Origin: Pachyseris speciosa
Taxonomy: Eukaryota; Cnidaria; Anthozoa; Scleractinia; Pachyseridae
DNA length: 64,000 bases
Direction of reading: 5' to 3'
NCBI GenBank assembly: GCA_016490735.1
Contig: JAEMWC010000386.1
Location: forward strand, 221,501-285,500
In this document: one piece after another, positions 61,605-64,000 of the stretch
Layout of the letters: the number at the start of each line of letters is the position of its first letter
How positions within the stretch are numbered: the first letter of the stretch is position 1
The notes under the pieces: model-generated
What the model was told of the DNA's origin: nothing
Seen by the model: the letters and a program-made list of their open reading frames with translations, nothing else
Databases searched by the model: none
Position numbers and translations under genes: made by a program

Positions 61605-63429
61605 GTGCTGGGATTTCTCAGAAGTAGAGATGTTGATCAAGAGGTACTTGACGCATTTACTCGTGAAAAGGTAAGCATAATGTTGATTTTTCTTTGTACA
61701 CTTTTAATCCACTTCCATTACTTTGCATTGTGGGGTGGGTTTGGCCAACTTTCTTCCAAGCTCTATAATAAAGGTTTTGAAGGACACCTCGTCGTCGTTT
61801 TTTCACATGGCAAAATTTTGTCTCTCTCAGTACATGTTTTAAAACGCTTATAACGCGTCTCTTTTGGAAGCGATGGAACTAAAATTTTAGACATACGGCG
61901 AATAATGTTGTACAAAATAAATTGGATTCTTCTATTCCTTTTAACAGAAGACTTACAACTGAAAAAAATGCCGATAAGAAGCAATCTTTAACCCTTAAAA
62001 TAATTCACAAAAATTTCTAGAATTAAGATTTGTTTTGCATTCTTGTTAGCTGCACTTCATGTGCTTATTTCTGTATTGTGCTTTTTTTTAGATGGACTGT
62101 ATGGCTACTTTTCATAGCCCTGAATCTCTACTTGATGATTTGGGGTTAAAAGCAAAAGGAGACATATTCGCGCTTAAGGCTTTTTGCAAGCGTCGATTAG
62201 GCAAGACTAGTGACCAGTCTTCTCAAAAAGACGAAATTGAAGAAAAGAAACGAAGACTGGTAGAACAGTTACGAGAGGAGAAAGCAAACAAAAAAAAGAG
62301 GCACAGCTCTTCGCATAAAAGTACCAAGGACAGTGAAGAGGAATCGCCATCAAAAAAGAAGAAAAAAAACGAAAAGTCTCGTCGTGTTCAAATTGGCTGG
62401 TTACATTACAACTACAAAGACTCGCGCTATGTGGCAGTGCGTACGTCTAAAGGCGGTGGCACCAGACGCATTGACAACAACGCATCAGCGAACAAATTCG
62501 AAGTTATTGCTCGTGCCAAACAGCTTTTCTTCCCTGGAGGCGAATCTAGCCATGGACCTGCAAGTGAGATGCAGTTTAACTTAGCTAACTTTAAACTCCA
62601 AAATATTTCTCAATTAACTGATGACCAGGGTGTGAAATACCCCTTTACAGTGCAAAAGTACTTTGAGGTTCACAAGCTGACCCAAGCTAGAATATATCTC
62701 GCCTCAAAAAGAATGTCAACCGTTTCATCAGCCAATGAAGAAACTGAAGATATTTCAACGCCACCCGTCCCCTCGTCGTCTTTGTCCAAAACAAAACCTC
62801 AGAGAAAAGATGACAGGGGAAGGCTATGGAGACAGACATATGCTGCTGTTGACAACAAGGAAAAGAAGGAATGCAAAGTCGAAATCCTGGACGACAAGGA
62901 GGATAAAGAAAAAAGCTTGCGGCAGGAAATTGAAGACGTTCAACGACTAGAAGCTCTTCGAAAGACCCGAGAAAACAGAGTACCTCCAGAACCAGCAGAA
63001 AATACCGAAAGAGTGAAGATTTCTGTTAAGCATTCCGTGGAGGGAAATGTGTCTCGTTTTTTCCGTACTGGAGAGAGCATGGTTGCTGTGTATGACTGGG
63101 TGGGATCACTGAGTTTGTTCGCAGAGAATTTTACTTTGTACATACCACCGGGAAGGCGCGTGGACCCCATGGAAGATGTTGCTGTGGTTGATGGAAGTCT
63201 GCTCCACATGGAGATTAGCAATGATCCCATTCCCATGTCTTCACCAGAATCTGGAGTTAACTTCAAGGGATTTGGTTTCGGGGAGTCTCCAGCACCTTTC
63301 GAGGTTCACATCCCAAGTCTCTTTTCCTCAGTAGACGATTTTGACCCTACCACTGATGCAGCAGCATTTCCTCTTCCTGATGTTGTTATGATAGGGGATG
63401 AGAGGTACGAAATTGAAATTTCATGTTAA
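61605..63429 (+). CDS. SAM-like / UBX-like uncharacterised protein, 3' exons
   Basis: Exon 61605-61670 (AG acceptor, GTAAGC donor; VLGFLRSRDVDQEVLDAFTREK) joins in phase with 62092-63429 (MDCMATFHSPESLLDDLGLKAKGDIFALKA). Together they form a SAM-like helical domain. A Lys-rich region (KKRRLVEQLREEKANKKKRH) follows, likely a nuclear signal, then a conserved-looking block near residues 100-210 and a UBX/ubiquitin-like block ISVKHSVEGNVSRFFRT...YDWVGSLS near 325-375. Similar UBX-type blocks precede HECT domains in some cnidarian G2E3-like proteins. No HECT domain follows within the window. The 5' exon or exons upstream of 61605 were not identified. Confidence 0.65.
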
Positions 63430-64000
63430 CCTTATGTATTATAATAATTTAAGATAGAAAATTGTAAGTTCACAGCTCCTCGAGTTTCACACAGGAAGCG
63501 GTTAGACTATGCCGTACGTGGCGGTTGAAATGAGATTTCAAACTGACTCGTGGAAGACAGGCGGGGAGAGCGATCCTGCTTCTGTTTGGCTGCATAAAAT
63601 TTGTTTTCATGTCTTCACTTTGTCTCAGCTCAGATGAAATTTTTTTAAACCGGCAGAACGCAAGGCTTCTCCGTGAGACTCAAATTGCAGCGTGACGGGA
63701 TTTCCCGTTGGAAATCGGAGGCGTGACGATGGACCACTTGATTAAGAATCAGGGTTGCTGTCCATCGCGTCCCAGATGTATTTGGATAGGATAGTATCGT
63801 GTGAACGCTTGCGATGGTTGCAAGAGAGCTAGCGCTTACGCGAGCTTATACCATATTGTGTCGAGCTTCGAGGAACAGAATTTAATCGAAGGACGAATTT
63901 ATTTCGTGTATTAGGGCGATTTTAATCGTGGTTAGCACTAATCGGATTTTACGATAACAGCACAAATTCTCGTGCGCTCATTGGCTAATTTGTATCGTGA
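63430..64000. other. 3' flank of the SAM/UBX-like gene
   Basis: No further exon is recognised. The ORFs are short. A downstream exon of the same gene cannot be excluded, because a GAG|GTACGA sequence (63409) could act as a donor. Confidence 0.4.

Overview
The window is repeat-rich eukaryotic DNA. The host looks like a marine invertebrate, most likely an anthozoan cnidarian (coral or sea anemone). That rests on the tRNA-derived SINE families, a spliced secreted LamG-domain gene, Penelope-like and non-LTR retroelement fragments, many MITE-like foldbacks, and a Polinton/Maverick resembling ones I associate with cnidarians. No species can be named from the sequence.

Region 1 (1-18780) holds no convincing intact host gene. 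It contains nonautonomous DNA transposons (a piggyBac-type one with TTAA duplications, several foldbacks), diverged tandem repeats, a nine-copy 29-bp minisatellite, 3' fragments of non-LTR retrotransposons, tRNA-headed SINEs, a LamG pseudo-exon and one odd proline/arginine-rich ORF.

Region 2 (18787-39031) is the main object: a 20,245-bp Polinton/Maverick. It has 326-bp terminal inverted repeats that are identical by eye and a perfect 6-bp target-site duplication (GACTCT). From left to right it carries: a VLTF3-like zinc-binding protein (+); a leftward block with a hydrophobic two-helix protein, a protein of unknown function, three fibre-like genes (two with collagen-like stalks) and the packaging ATPase; then a rightward block with a coiled-coil protein, penton-type minor capsid, a basic KRGRPRK protein, the double-jelly-roll major capsid, a virion-core-like protein, an adenain-type protease, a 51-aa ORF, a DUF5679/phospholipase-A2-like gene, a DDE integrase with chromodomain, a Bro-N/VRR-type nuclease, a small zinc finger and protein-primed PolB. 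PolB is one unbroken 1186-codon frame. Most other genes are split by single-base shifts at short homopolymers, with almost no in-frame nonsense codons, so either recent inactivation or uncorrected assembly indels is possible.

The most interesting signal is regulatory. Virion and packaging genes repeatedly have TCTA 14-17 nt before the start codon (exactly 16 nt at four strong gene starts), including a divergent promoter serving ATPase and coiled-coil genes. The nuclease and PolB genes instead share a TATTTAAAC-R-CAG box 56-60 nt upstream. This looks like an early/late scheme, and the element also encodes a VLTF3-like factor.

Region 3 (39038-64000) has SINEs and MITEs, a complete four-exon secreted LamG/Cys-rich protein gene (42166-44263), a compact minus-strand group of four small unrecognised ORFs (44960-46495), an ATATC-type satellite, abutting Penelope and LINE fragments (49.7-51.6 kb), a repeat family shared with 17.4-18.2 kb, a palindromic CGAGATCTCG satellite, a degraded RecQ-like helicase, and the 3' part of a gene with a SAM-like N-terminal region and a UBX-like C-terminal region (61605-63429). 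The Polinton itself landed inside one arm of an older host inverted repeat.
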